Of a stretch of DNA of 64,000 nucleotides, positions 11,244 to 24,293 are shown piece by piece (positions within the stretch are counted from its first letter, which is position 1; each line of letters starts with the position of its first letter). The notes below the pieces were generated by a model, which was not told where the DNA came from, did no database searches, and saw only the letters and a list, made by a program, of their open reading frames with translations. The position numbers were made by a program, and so were the translations under genes. This stretch comes from Paralithodes platypus (Eukaryota > Arthropoda > Malacostraca > Decapoda > Lithodidae): NCBI GenBank assembly GCA_032716605.1, contig CM064509.1:51290022-51354021 (forward strand). The letters are read 5' to 3'.

Positions 11244-12740
11244 CAGGAATCCATACTATCTACCTGATCTTAATGTTGAGTTTCTGTGAGAGCCTCATAT
11301 ATAGCGTTTCCTTCTTCTAGCATGCCCCGAATAAATGGTACTTTGTTTGCGGTTCTATTTTTAGACCTGGGATGTTTGCAAACAAGATGGGGAGGTGATA
11401 TTTATTCTACTATGTGTACGTAGTAGTATTCGGGATGTATTTGATGTCGCTCGTAGAGCACATCCTTGTGTCACGCTCGGAAGGACAGGAGGTACTGGAG
11501 CTGGGCTATTTGTTCTTTCAGTTCTCGCACTTTATTAATTTTGTTCTGCCATTTCACATTTATATTGTCTTCTTCCTCTGTCTCGTCCTCCCATAACTGG
11601 AAAGTTTTTCTGTATTAGCATTTGAGTTGTTTCTAGCTATCCTCCAAGTCCACCTAATATGAAAATCTGGGCATTTGCTATCATAGCATATGTCTTACTC
11701 TCTAATGATTACTGGCAGAAGGGTGGGTGGTGGTATTTGCAGTTTTCACCAAATCTGTATGTGCCATCTCTAATCATAATGTTGCAAATTTTAGGGTGCT
11801 CAAATCTGCATTTTATTCCATTAAGTTCACCTTTTGGTCCAAAGTGGCACATTCTTTTCAGGTGATACCTGCATACAAGTGTAGATGATCCTTGTGTGCC
11901 TGAGTGTGTTGAGGTGGTGATTGATTTTGCAATTTCCCTTGTACCAGTATGAATATGTTGCTTTGGGACCAGACCAGATACCTCCCGAGTGGCACTACCT
12001 GTCTATTGATTAGTTGTGGTGGAAGCAACCTGTACCTGGGGTGGTTGTGGTAGATGACAGGCGGTTTTGATTTTGAGGAATTATCCCTTCATTCCTCTTG
12101 TGTTGTTGTTGCTTGGGGTAGTCGGTTACAGAATACAGTCCTGGGCGGAGGTTTCAGGTGACAGAAGGGTTTCAGTTGGGCAGATAGAGGGGGGAGGGAG
12201 TGGAGGTGACTGAGGTAACTTGTGGGGGTGTTGTTGGTTATGAAGGGCAATGTGGAGGTGTGGGATTCTGAGAGTCACATGGGATGTGGGAGGCTGAGAG
12301 TTACGTGGGGGTGTGGTAGGCTGAGAGTTACGGGTATTTGCGCATAAGGGAGAGTAAGCTCAGACAGGTGAAAATGTATCACTGTAGTGTGACAACCTGT
12401 AACTAAAAAAAATCATGAATCGCGAGCACAATGTTAAGTTTGTTGGGGACTGTGTTTTGGTGCCAGAATGGAGTGAAATATATTAATTTAGCAAGGCCAT
12501 TTGGACTTTTTGCACAATTTTCTCCATTACATCAGTAAATTCTTGTTGTATGTTGTTGTCTTTCAGCATTTTCTTGAGTTTCAGTTTATTAAATTCATAA
12601 AAGTAATTTACACATGTAAGTTTTGTTTTACTTTTGTTGTGCTTACCCAATGCATTGCTGATAAAATAGCAATTTACATTCGTCCCAGTTTGCAGTTTGG
12701 TCCACAGAATTTTGCTTGGATTTATTGCATGTATCGTTAT
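11244..12740 (-). mobile_element. LINE X, 5' half: CCCH zinc-finger ORF1 and start of endonuclease
   Basis: Read on the minus strand, 11260-11370 gives NRTANKVPFIRGMLEEGNAI then LTET, the early endonuclease. This continues beyond the A2 insertion into YIHDSL at 9600. Upstream, 11700-11890 reads CRYHLKRMCHFGPKGELNG, KCRFEHPKIC and YRFGENCKYHHPPFC, a run of CCCH-type fingers. Before that lies a low-complexity Pro/Thr/Gln-rich region (11990-12350). An AUG-led stretch near 12735 could be the ORF1 start. In-frame stops show decay. CCCH fingers as an RNA-binding ORF1 of LINEs is inference. Confidence 0.6.
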
Positions 12741-13339
12741 CCATCTTTGATAGTAGTTTAGTCTAATTTCCTTATTATTTCTCTTTTTCTTTACTGGTTT
12801 ATATATTGAGGTGTGGAGGGTGGGGAGTAGTGTGATGCATAGTGCTGTGTGGGGGACCCGTGGGTGCTGGGGTGTTGCGCGTGGTGTAGTATGGGGTCGC
12901 CAGGGATCGGGTCCCGGGGGAGAGGTCGGAGGGAGGTGAATTTATTGGTATTATTATCACTTTAACGTATGACTGTATAAATGTTAATATATGTTACTTT
13001 AATGGGTGCCCGGACGTCGGTCTGGTGGGTAATACTGTCACTGCTATTATTTATGTATCTATTGTCAAGTCCTACACTATACGAGAGGCTTTTTGAGGGT
13101 CAAAAGTTTCTTCAGGAGGGCTGGGAGTTTGGTCTTTTATATGTATATGTCGCGAGGCATTTGAAAGTTTAGTTCGGTACCTGTCGGGCGAAAGTGTTTA
13201 GGTGGCCCTTGTGTTATGGTGCCAATAGGAGCTGTTTACTTTAAATATTATTTATTATCCGTTGATCATTATTCCTCTTTTCGTTTTTGTGTGTGTGTGT
13301 TATATATTGTATTTATTTTTTTGTAGGCCAGTTTTAAGA
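12741..13339. other. No gene seen; GT-rich interval
   Basis: Possible 5' UTR of LINE X up to about 12950. The rest (12960-13339) has no recognisable coding or RNA signal. Confidence 0.4.
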
Positions 13340-13765
13340 AAGGGGTCTGGGTTTAAGGCTATGAAGCATGGACATTGGTGGAGAAACTCAGACCAAGAGT
13401 GAGAGGGGTGGAAATGAGTTACTTGAGAAGTGCGTGCGGAGTTACATGGAGGGATAGACAGACGAATGAGGAAGTAAGAAGGAGGTGTGGTGTGGAGGTA
13501 GATGTGCTGGAAAGAGTGAAAAGGAATACCTTGAGATGGTTCGGCCATATGGAACGTATGGGAAGCGAGAGAATGACTAAGAGAGTTTACAAGAGCGAGG
13601 TGGAAGGACAGAGAGGGAGAGGCGGAAGGATGGAGTGAAGAAGTATATCAATGAAGGCGGTGCTGGTTGGGAGGAGGGTCGTCGACTGGCTGGGGACAGA
13701 GGTGCATGGGGGTGTTTCATTTGTGTCCACCCCTTCGAGGATCACGGCGTCAGGCAATAGATAGA
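13340..13765 (+). mobile_element. LINE family C, copy C1 (ORF2 carboxy terminus)
   Basis: Encodes the tail of a non-LTR RT polyprotein of the type with a GSEAWT..RLRPR start, then YLRSACGVTWRDRQTNEEVR, RRCGVEVDVLERVKRNTLRW and FGHMERMGSERMTKRVY. A frameshift near 13635 leads to the last segment (GDRGAW). The 3' end is GGCGTCAGGCAATAGATAGAT with a GATA tail. A better copy of the same family is C2 at 31263-31785. RTE-like by style; only the 3' end is present. Confidence 0.8.
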
Positions 13766-14640
13766 TGGATTTTTTGTTTAGATAGTCTTTTGAAAATGAT
13801 TTAGTTTCGGGTTGTGTGAAGGGAGTTGTGGTGAACGGGGCGCGGTGGATAAATATTGGCACAGTGTGGGTAACAATCTGTAATTTCTACTCTAGATATT
13901 TATTTATTTTCACTTGATCACCTTTTCCCCCTTTTACAGAGCTGAACCTCACTATTAATTAAATATTATGATACTACTGGATACTCCACTTATAAATATA
14001 CGCTCAGAGGAATACGCACATAATTATAACGATTGACATTTGTGTCAATTCTATTTTCGCTAGGTGAGCATTTCTTCCTGGCCTCGGAGCACTGGGCACC
14101 TACTTGAAAAACCGTTGGAAACAACACTAAAATAGGTATTTCTTCACTATCATGGTCGTAATTTAATATTTATTGCACTTAATTTATTCACTGTAACGAA
14201 CTATCTTCGCGGTAAAATGTTCTATACCGGAGAGCTAATACAACGCCCCCTCAAACGACACTGACCAGTGTCACATTTACAAGGTGAATAATTGCACCCG
14301 TTAAGCACAAGGAGCTGATTACAATGGTTATATAACCACAGCCACTCCAACAGTACTGTAACATTTAACATGCATTTAACCTCGTCTAGGCAGAATATAA
14401 ATATGTAATCCACATACAGGTATAGTAAGTCAATGCAATGTATATATTTGATATATGCAAAGATGCATTACTACAGTCGTTGAGTAGTATGTATAATTGT
14501 ATATATATATAGTTATATATCATTTATTTGTTGACACAGTTCGCTTACTGAATCCTGTACATGCTTGTGGAGAAAATATGAAGTAATATAGATAATGATA
14601 TACAATAATGCAGCAACAAACACATAAACAAAATCCAACA
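13766..14640. other. No gene seen
   Basis: AT-rich sequence without a recognisable element. Confidence 0.5.
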
Positions 14641-14804
14641 CCATGGCTTCACGTGAACTCTTCTTGCAAAACCCTGACGTTGGTATCTATGCAGTTGCAT
14701 GTTTTAGCAGACTTCGATCCTCATCCTTCGAAGGACCTTCTTGCTCACACAGACAAGAACTTAATTTCTTCCCACGCTTAAAATTTGCCAGCATGCACAC
14801 ACAC

Positions 14805-15215
<411 letters not shown>

Positions 15216-15219
15216 AACT

Positions 15220-16612
<1,393 letters not shown>

Positions 16613-16618
16613 AAAAAA

Positions 16619-16671
16619 ATATATATAGATGTATATATTATATATAAATATATATATATACTGTATATATA

Positions 16672-16735
<64 letters not shown>
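16619..16735. repeat. (TA)n array
   Basis: TA-rich microsatellite between LINE A3 and the Penelope left arm. Confidence 0.95.
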
Positions 16736-17062
16736 CTTTAATACATACTAGGTTGAAAGAAATGGCAATTTCTGCGTTGGAAATTTTATTATTCAAAGTT
16801 TCCAGGTCTCTGATGAGTTTTCGCTGGGTGGCAGGAAGTAGATGAATGAGATGAGCAAAATTCATGGTGGTACAGGGTTACATTAATGTACATGATGATA
16901 CGGGATATACGACGCGTTTCACTGGACAACCAGCATTATCAAGTAAGGGTAGAATGATATAAAAGGTAAACAGGAAGGGTATATATAGAGGGTGGAGGAT
17001 CAGAGGAGGCGAAAATCAGGGGGCAAAAGTCTCCTATTGGTGGAGGGGTATTCTAGGAGTGC
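16736..17062 (-). repeat. Penelope-like element, left inverted arm (pLTR-like)
   Basis: The reverse complement of this stretch matches 18655-19015 nearly base for base. Both arms contain the frame beginning MNFAHLIHLLPATQ and KLIRDLETLNNKISNAEIAI, which may be the amino terminus of the element's protein. Terminal repeats in inverted orientation (pLTRs) are known for Penelope-like elements. Confidence 0.8.
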
Positions 17063-17078
17063 AAAAGGGGGAACCGCT

Positions 17079-18330
17079 TCACGCAGGCGCACTGGATGCG
17101 GGATGGTGTTGGTCGGGTGGCGGGGTCAAAGCTGATTGGCTGCGTGTCGAGGGGCGTGGCCTAAGTTGTGAGGTCCGTGTGGCGCCGGCAGAAGACGAAG
17201 CTGAAGAAGGTAGCGCGGGGGGCTGCGTCAAGGGCACCGGGGGGCGAGGAGGGGCGTTAGGTCCTGTAGGGTAGTGCCTTTTGGCAGAAGGAAGGATCTG
17301 AAGGTCTAGAGTTTGGTTGTTGATGTTAGGATGTAAGGCTTGGATATATAACGCTTCGAGTATAGGTAATCTCCTTGGGTCACTTTCTTTATCGAGTATG
17401 GTGGTGTGTTTCTCTAACTCGTTGCGTGTGAGGTGGGGGTGGTTGGGGGTGAGATAGTGGTCTTTGATGGCTCCAGCCTGAAGGTGAAGAGTTAACTGAC
17501 GTGAAAGACGAGTCTGCGTCATGTCAATATAGGAATGAGGTCCACAGTCCTCATAATTACAGGTATGTTGGTAAATGACGTGATCGTCGGTCATCGGGCT
17601 CTTTATCTTGGTGGAAGCTGGTTTGTTGCGGAGAACGAGGTTGGAGGTCTTGGGGGATTTGTAATAAATTATTAATTTGATTTTGTTTTCCGGGTTGGTA
17701 GGGTGGACATGCTTGGAGATTATTTCTTTTAAGACGGCCTCGTCATTTTTGTGTTCAGAGGACATGTAATTGCGGTAGAAGATCTTTATTTCATTGGGGG
17801 GGTCAATGTTAGGAGGGCTTTGGGTGTACCATTTTTCAAGATGGTGGTTGATGGTGCTGGAGATGTCGGAGTTGGAGTATCCATTATTCACTAAAACTTG
17901 GGATAGTCTTTCTAGTTCCTGGTGGGTGTCGGCCCAGGTAGAGCAGTGCGTGAGGGCTCTCCTTACATAGGCGGAGATGGAGGATAGAAGATAACGGCGG
18001 GGGCATTCACTATCGCCGTTGAGGCATTGTCCTGTGTTAGTTGGTTTAGTGTAGACGGTGGTTTTGAACCCATGGTCGTTCAGAGCTACAAGGATGTCGA
18101 GGAAGGGGAGTTGTCCATTGTTAGATTTTTCAAAGGTGAAGTTAAGTCCGGAGGAGGTCATGAAGCGACGCTGGAGTTCCTGTAGTTCGTGGAGGTCCTT
18201 GATTTGCACGAAGATGTCATCCACGTATCTACAGTAGACGGCGGGTCGTTGGGCAGCTAGGAGCTCTTCCTCGATGGTACCCATAAAAAAGTTCGCAAAA
18301 AGAACTCCTAGGGGGCTGCCCATCGCCCCT
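17079..18330 (-). pseudogene. Penelope-like element ORF: RT carboxy half and GIY-YIG endonuclease
   Basis: From the 5' side of the minus strand: GSPLGVLFANFFMGTIEEEL (RT motif B'), CRYVDDIFV (motif C with the catalytic DD), LNFTFEKSNNGQLPFLDILV and VYTKPTNTGQCLNGDSECPR. A linker follows, then a GIY-YIG-type region: VIYQHTC, C-x4-C-x2-H (CNYEDCGPH), SYIDMTQTRLSRQLTLHLQ and EALYIQALHPNINNQT. The YIG triplet reads YID, a probable inactivating Gly-to-Asp change. A Pro/Ser-rich tail ends the frame at 17079. The amino-terminal RT half is missing here; it lies in opposite orientation at 18335-18660. Confidence 0.88.
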
Positions 18331-18334
18331 TTAC

Positions 18335-18738
18335 GAGACGCCCCCGGGAACAACAACCACACAATCGCCTCCCTCGACGTAGAAAGCCTGTTCACCAACG
18401 TGCCAGTGGATAGGACCATTGACATGATTCTACGTCGAATTTACCATTGCCCTGATACACCAACACTGGACATCCCGGAGAAGGCCCTGAAAACACTACT
18501 GGAGCTGTGTACCAAGGAGGCCCCCTTCCTTTGCCCCTGGGTTAACATGTACAAGCAGATAGACGGTGTGGCGATGGGCAGCCCCCTAGGAGTTCTTTTT
18601 GAAAACTTTTTTATGGGTACCATCGAGGAAGAGCTCCTAGCTGCCCAACGACCCGCCGAAGCGGTTCCCCCTTTTGCACTCCTAGAATACCCCTCCACCA
18701 ATAGGAGACCTTTGCCCCCTGATTTTCGCCTCCTCTGA
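18335..18738 (+). pseudogene. Penelope-like element, inverted RT amino-half fragment
   Basis: On the plus strand, ASLDVESLFTNVPVDRTIDM (RT motif A) and GVAMGSPLGVLFENFFMGTI continue to EEELLAAQRP near 18655, then pass into the arm sequence and stop. About 85 bases at the motif B' end duplicate 18270-18320 in inverse orientation. This piece and the minus-strand ORF are therefore head-to-head halves that share a short overlap. Confidence 0.85.
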
Positions 18739-19018
18739 TCCTCCACCCTCTATATATACCCTTCCTGTTTACCTTTTATATCATTCTACCCTTACTTGAT
18801 AATGCTGGTTGTCCAGTGAAACGCATCGTATATCCTGTATCATCATGTACATTTATGTAACCCTGTACCACCATGAATTTTGCTCATCTCATTCATCTAC
18901 TTCCTGCCACCCAGCAAAAACTCATCAGAGACCTGGAAACTTTGAATAATAAAATTTCCAACGCAGAAATTGCCATTTCTTTCAACCTCGTATGTATTAA
19001 AGAAAATGTATTACCTGG
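18655..19018 (+). repeat. Penelope-like element, right inverted arm (pLTR-like)
   Basis: Partner of the left arm at 16736-17062. It carries the same frame (MNFAHLIHLLPATQQKLIRD) and extends a little further (KENVLPGF). It ends where the GATA-type tail of LINE fragment D begins. Confidence 0.8.
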
Positions 19019-19019
19019 C

Positions 19020-19600
19020 TTTCTATCTATCTATCTATCTATATGCTCAGGCCCAATCCCCATTTTGAGGGTAGCCGACTCAAGACAGAGCAAGAACAGG
19101 GAAAACACAAAAACAACATAAAACAAAAAATAAACACAGATAAAAAACACAAACTCACACACATCCAGGTCATCCAGGAGAAGACCCAGAGACCAGGGTT
19201 ACCAAGGTCGCTCCAGCACTCCCCCGGCCCCTGACCACCCGGAGAGGTTCCGATCTCGGCAGGCAGACATGCAGCGGAGCCAAAGCCACAAGCCCTCCCA
19301 CCACACTTCCAGGCACACCCTTCATATTAATCGTCCCCCCGGGCCAGGCGCCTTATGGACTATTATCTAGTCGAACTTGCGCCCGACCCCTTACTCCAAA
19401 TGACCACGTGTTCACTCAACTATTCACAAGCATTCTCCATTCACTCCTGTCCACCACCACTTCCCCTGCCTGATCTATAGTCATTCCTCTATCATCCAAA
19501 GCCTTTCTTACACAGTCTCTCCATCTCAATGGGGGTCTTCCTGCCCTTCTATCTCCCCTTGTACCTGACTCACCTGGCTTACCTGACTTACCTGGCTTTA
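19020..19600 (-). mobile_element. LINE fragment D (ORF2 carboxy terminus and 3' UTR)
   Basis: The minus strand encodes RRAGRPPLRWRDCVRKALDD and IDQAGEVVVDRSEWRMLVNS then stop, a tail typical of some RT polyproteins of the RTE type. The 3' UTR runs down to a (TATC)n tail at 19022-19040. A GESGTRGDRR linker and a TA array (19607-19640) precede it. Confidence 0.55.
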
Positions 19601-19602
19601 CT

Positions 19603-19648
<46 letters not shown>

Positions 19649-19734
19649 AATATATACAGGATATGGGAAGAGGTAAAGGAGGAGATTGAACTGTGAATTG
19701 AACAGTTGAACTGCCAATAATATTCACCTTGCCC

Positions 19735-20403
19735 GATGTCAGGGAGGACGAGAAGAAAGTAGCATATGGGAAGGCTCACTTGGGCAAGGCCCTAAATGAC
19801 GTAAGGGTACGCCTAGAGGGGCTAGGATCATGGCAGAGGTTAGGAATGTGCTAGTAGTGGGGTTTGGCCGAGAAACTTCCACAAGGAAGGCCACGGACAA
19901 ACTTGAAGTTATGAAGTTAGACGGACAAAACGTGAGAGCTCTGAGGATGGAAATCATGAAGAACGTCAAATTACCTTACCAACACATGAACCAGGAGAGT
20001 CAAGAGACGGAGATAAGGGATATTATGATTCAGGCCTGTCCCGTAGAAGTAAGAAAGCACTGCATTATACATGAAGTGATCACCACAATAAATGGAAGCC
20101 AGGGAGTTAACAGAGTTAAATAAGAAAGGGGAAGAGGAGAACACAAACAAATGGCACCAAAGAGCAATGATCCGATGTTTTGTATGCAGACAAACCGGAC
20201 ATTTAGCTAGGAACTGCCCGAACCATACACAAAGCCAGACACACAGATTTAGCCCAAGACCACTACCTATCAATAACCGACCCTTCCCAATGGTGACAAC
20301 CCTAAATTGGGGCAGAATGATCCCAGTGGAGTATAGGGAGGCAGAGAACCAACCACAAATCACGATGCCAGAAGAAAAAAAAAAAAAAATGAACCTCTCA
20401 TAA
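19735..20403 (+). pseudogene. Ty3/Gypsy element gag remnant with CCHC zinc knuckle
   Basis: A frame at 19830-20123 is followed, in another frame at 20092-20403, by IRCFVCRQTGHLARNCPNHT, a canonical CX2CX4HX4C retroviral-type zinc knuckle that would bind element RNA. The frame break and the missing upstream gag and 5' LTR show truncation. It directly precedes protease and RT of the same element. Confidence 0.75.
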
Positions 20404-20456
20404 AAGGGCGTTATGGCGAGGTAAATATACCAGAGAGACAAACGCCCTGTGAAACG

Positions 20457-20843
20457 ATGGTAATAAATGGGAGAGCGGTGAACATGTTAGTAAACACAGT
20501 GGCAACTAGAAGTTGTCTTTTGGAGAATTTTGTGAGGAACAATCAGAGGGAATTAGGACCCCTATATCAAACTAATGTTCAGCAAGTAGGAGCAGGAGGG
20601 CAACCACTGTCTATTCTAGGGAAAACTGACACCGTGTTGGTGCAGTGGAAGGAAATAAGGGTTACCACAGATTTCTACGTGCTATTGGGGAGATCTAACA
20701 GTGGGGTAGATGGGTATTTAGGAATAGACCTGATGAGTCAGTTGGGGGTGAGCATAAAGTGTGGTCCAAAGGAAACCACTACCACAGAACAGTTAGTGGC
20801 TACCACAGTTACATTTCTCTACCCCCTAAAACTTGGAGAATGA
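20457..20843 (+). pseudogene. Ty3/Gypsy aspartic protease remnant, catalytic site lost
   Basis: VINGRAVNMLVNTVATRSCL occupies the place of the family's active-site loop, normally D-T/S-G-A. Here it reads N-T-V-A, so the catalytic Asp and following Gly are both replaced. The later flap and GYLGIDLMSQLG (the usual LG(I)D region) are preserved. The element cannot process its polyprotein from this copy. Confidence 0.72.
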
Positions 20844-21173
20844 TAGCAATTCCCAGACAAAACGGGATGACAACAGGGATTTTTGAGCCAGAACAACAGA
20901 TTGAAGGCGAATATCTCTCACTTTTATCACCTCAGATCAGAGGAAGATAGTCATTGCACATTTTGGAGAGACCACAATAAATTACCAGAAGGGAAGACTG
21001 CTAGGGCAGGTCACACCAGCACAACCTACCACTTTTGGGACTGATGGGCCAGATAACTTACCAGAAATCCCAAAACAACTGACGTCAGACCAAGCGAGTA
21101 CTTTACATAAATTATTGTGGGCATATCGCTCAAGGCAAGGGGGACCTAGGATTAGCTTGGAAACGACACCGAC

Positions 21174-22435
21174 ATGAGATACACACACAAGGACCGTCCC
21201 CCTGTTAGACAACCATATAGACAACAAAACCCAATCATGAGACAAAAGGAGAAGGAGCAGGTAGATGATATGCTTAGACAAGGGATAGTAGAGTCACACA
21301 GTCTGTGGTCATCGCCAGTAGTCCTAGGGGAAAAAAATGGGTCTATTCGGTTTTGTGAGGATTACAGGAAACTGAATGATGTCATGATTAAAGATGCCCA
21401 GCCCCTACCCCGCACAGACGACTTGCTGGAGTCGGTCATCGGGTCTACGTGGTTTTCTACTCTGGATTTGCAAAGCAGACACTGGCAGGTACCGATTAAA
21501 TCAGAGGATCAGGAGAAAACCGCGTTCGCCAGGAGTGAAGGTAAACTATACCAGTTCACGATTCTACCGTTTGGAGCTTTCAATGGCCCAGCTAGTTTCA
21601 CTAGGGTTATGGATGAAGTGTTAAGGGGACTAACTTAGCGGACTTATCTGGCCTACCTGGATGACATCATAATATTCTCGAGCAGCTGGGAGGAGCATAT
21701 TGACAGGTTGCCAGAAGTATTAGACTAAATTCGGGAAGCGGGAATAAAATTGAAACCTTCTAAGTGCCAACTAGGGTCATGCGACGTGGCATACTTAGGA
21801 CATGTAGTCTCAAAGAAAGGTATCCAACCTGACCCCCTAGAAATGAGAGCTATCGCAGAGATCTCTCCACCTACCACTGTCAGAGAGGTTAGAGCATTTC
21901 CGGAGATGGCCTCCTAATATATACGGTTTATGCCAAATTTATCCAAACTCGCTCGACCTATGACTAAAAGACTTGAGAAAGGAAGAAAGTTCGATTGGGA
22001 CCAGAGTTGCCAAGTGGCTTTCGAGACCGTAAAAGTAAAGTTGGCCTCCAACCCTATAATTTGTCATCCCGATTTCATTAGGCTAGGGGCAGTATTGGAA
22101 CAGAAGGTTGATGGTAAGGAAGGCATCGTGGCCTGTGCCAGTCGGACTCAAAATAGAGGTGAAAAAAACTACAGCATTACCAAGAAAGAATGTTTAGCTT
22201 TAGTGTGGGCAGTGCAATACTTTCGACCCTATTTAGCCAGGGTACACTTCGAAGTAATAACTGACCATCATAGCTTACAGTGGCTCAGAAAGATGAAGAC
22301 AGAAGACAGGCTATTTGTTAGATGGAAGGGGATTCTGGAGGAATACTTATTCTATGTTAAACATCGACCGGGCAAACTACACACCAATGCTGATGGACTA
22401 TCCAAATTACCTGTAGCCCCAGTACAATCCATTCA
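21174..22435 (+). pseudogene. Ty3/Gypsy reverse transcriptase and RNase H remnant
   Basis: RT motifs in order: ESHSLWSSPVVLGEKNGSIR, FCEDYRKLND, FSTLDLQSRHWQVPI, FTILPFGAFNGPASFTR, then after an in-frame stop at 21636, YLAYLDDIIIFSSSWEEH with the YLDD catalytic box. Further stops lie near 21726 and 21916. RNase H follows at 22080-22420: RLGAVLEQ, ASRTQNRGEKNYSITKKECL, ITDHHSLQWLR and HTNADGLSKLP. The segment normally holding the first RNase H aspartate (..DAS..) is deleted: PDF at 22076 joins straight to LGAVLEQ. Confidence 0.88.
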
Positions 22436-22469
22436 GCGTGAAAAGAGAAAACTGGAGCCAACACAAAAC

Positions 22470-23260
22470 CAGGGGGATAAATTTCGTTTTCCTGATGGAG
22501 CTTGGAGAGACTCCAAAGACCGTGTAGTTTTAGATTACTCCGAGGCTAAACATATGATTGAGATACTACATGGGCGAGATGGAAAGGGGGCTCATTTAGG
22601 CCAGTCTAGAGTTTTGGCTTGTGCCATCCCGGACAAAAGCGCGGGAACTGTGGCCAATTGTATTCTCGATAAAGTCATTTTCGTGTATGGCATCCCAGAG
22701 TGCATTATTAGCGACAGGGGTAGGGAGATCAATAACGAACTCTGGCAACATTTGGGGGATACCTTGGGGTACCAGATCCGGCATACCTCCCCATACTGGT
22801 CACAAGGGAATGCTGTATGCGAGAGAAATCATAAACTACTCGAGAATTGTGTGAGGGTTAGTCTGAATTGACAAGGGTGAGAGATAACTCGAGAGTGGCC
22901 AGAACTGCTACCATAAATAATTTGGGGAATCAATACTACGGTTTGCAGGGCTGCCGGATATTCCCCTTATGAGATAATATTCGGTAACACACCTAGACTG
23001 TCCCAGGAACGACTTCTGCCAAAACCAAACACACTACCTATTCCCGACCAGAACAATATCTTAAAAATCAAGGGGAAAGACGCCAGCTATTACAAACACA
23101 GATAACAAAACGGCAACCCATGATACCAACTCTGACAAATCCATATTACCACGGGCAGTATTTTCTGGTAAAGAGACATGATCTCCCTCGGGCAGGTAAA
23201 TTACAGGAGAAATATGAAGGCCCTTTTAGAGTTGTAGAGATCAATGGACCGTAACAGGTC
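22470..23260 (+). pseudogene. Ty3/Gypsy integrase remnant with internal deletion
   Basis: Starts with AHLGQSRV, the first part of the HHCC zinc-binding region, and jumps at once to CAIPDKSAGTVANCI, the middle of the DDE core. The rest of the HHCC domain and the first catalytic Asp are therefore deleted. It continues GIPECIISDRGREINNELW (second Asp), HTSPYWSQGNAVCERNHKLL (normally the third acidic residue region) and carboxy-terminal pieces with several stops. The SINE at 23262 lies at its end. Confidence 0.8.
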
Positions 23261-23261
23261 T

Positions 23262-23360
23262 GGTGTGAGTATCCTAGGTTCGTGTCCTTGGAGTGCCACA
23301 TGTATTTGTTGATTTCATTAATTGAGTTTAGAAGTAAAGTTGGTTGGTGAAAAAATATGA
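23262..23360 (+). mobile_element. tRNA-derived SINE S1, copy in the Gypsy element
   Basis: GTGTGAGTATCCTAGGTTCG followed by GAGTGCCACATGT and TTGGTTGGTGAAAAAA matches the reverse complement of 32512-32682. The match includes the box B (here mutated to GGTTCGTGTCC) and the 3' half. The 5' half seems to be missing. Confidence 0.65.
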
Positions 23361-23576
23361 ATTTACATGATGGGGATATTGTTTCTGCCACACATATCCG
23401 CCATAGTAAACGGTATGAGGGAATCTTACCTTCGGACATGAGTGAATGGAGTAGTGGAGAGGAGAGTGAGGTAGAAACAGAATTTTGGGCAGGGAATAGA
23501 AATGAGTAGGCCTATTCAACTCCTGGTATTGAAGATTCATTAATGATGGATAGTAGTACTTGGCCTTCCATGTTCT

Positions 23577-24293
23577 GTGCAGTCCTGTACAGGGAGAGAG
23601 GACGACTTAGAGTCAGACCCGGAGCTTGACGATCCGGGAGAAGTGGGAGAGGCTGAGGAAAGTGAGACAGACTGGGAGAGAGAAACTAGAGAGTCAATTA
23701 ACCTCGATAAATCCACGGATCAGGAGAGGGGAGTTTCAGATACTTATGAAGATTTCAATTATGCCCAAAATAGTGAGAAGGAGGAAAAGAGGAATAAAGT
23801 AAGGGGGAATGGGGCTTTAGACAAACCTAGAATTAAATCTGGATCTCCTCTTACTAAATTAATCAAGTCACCTTAAGATCGAGGACCTGATTTTAGAAGA
23901 GAGATTAAAGCTAAAATGGAACCCAAAATCCTTAAGCAGACTAACCCCTCTGAAATAGTTACTCACAGTGGCCAGGTTAGTAGTTCACCAATCAGGTACC
24001 CGGACCCGGGTATAAATAGAACATCTGAGGTATATCAGTGCCAGTCCAAAGGCTTCTCCCGAGGAGTGACCCGTAGTACAAGCTCCTTCGCCTCATAGTA
24101 ATAGTGAACGGAAAGGATCAGAGAGTGCAAGCCTTAAGAGCACTGAACCAATTTCTCAGCTAGCCTGGGCAAATCATACTCGCCCGAACAACTCTGGGTA
24201 ACTAAACCACGGCTATTTAGCTCCACCAGTGCCTCGTACAAAATATTGGACTGTTGGAATGGCAAAAAGACGGGGAACATTTGAGAGGGAGAG
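23577..24293 (+). pseudogene. Unrecognised acidic ORF and downstream frame of the Gypsy element
   Basis: An open frame of 99 codons (23577-23876) is strongly acidic (DDLESDPELDDPGEVGEAEE). After one stop, in-frame fragments (FRREIKAKMEPKILK; KYWTVGMAKRRGTFERES) reach the polypurine run before the LTR. It may be the tail of pol or a third ORF. No transmembrane or fusion features of an envelope are visible. Function unknown. Confidence 0.4.

Noticed and set aside
23577..23876. Envelope gene of the Gypsy element
   Set aside because: The acidic ORF has no signal peptide, cleavage site or membrane segment.
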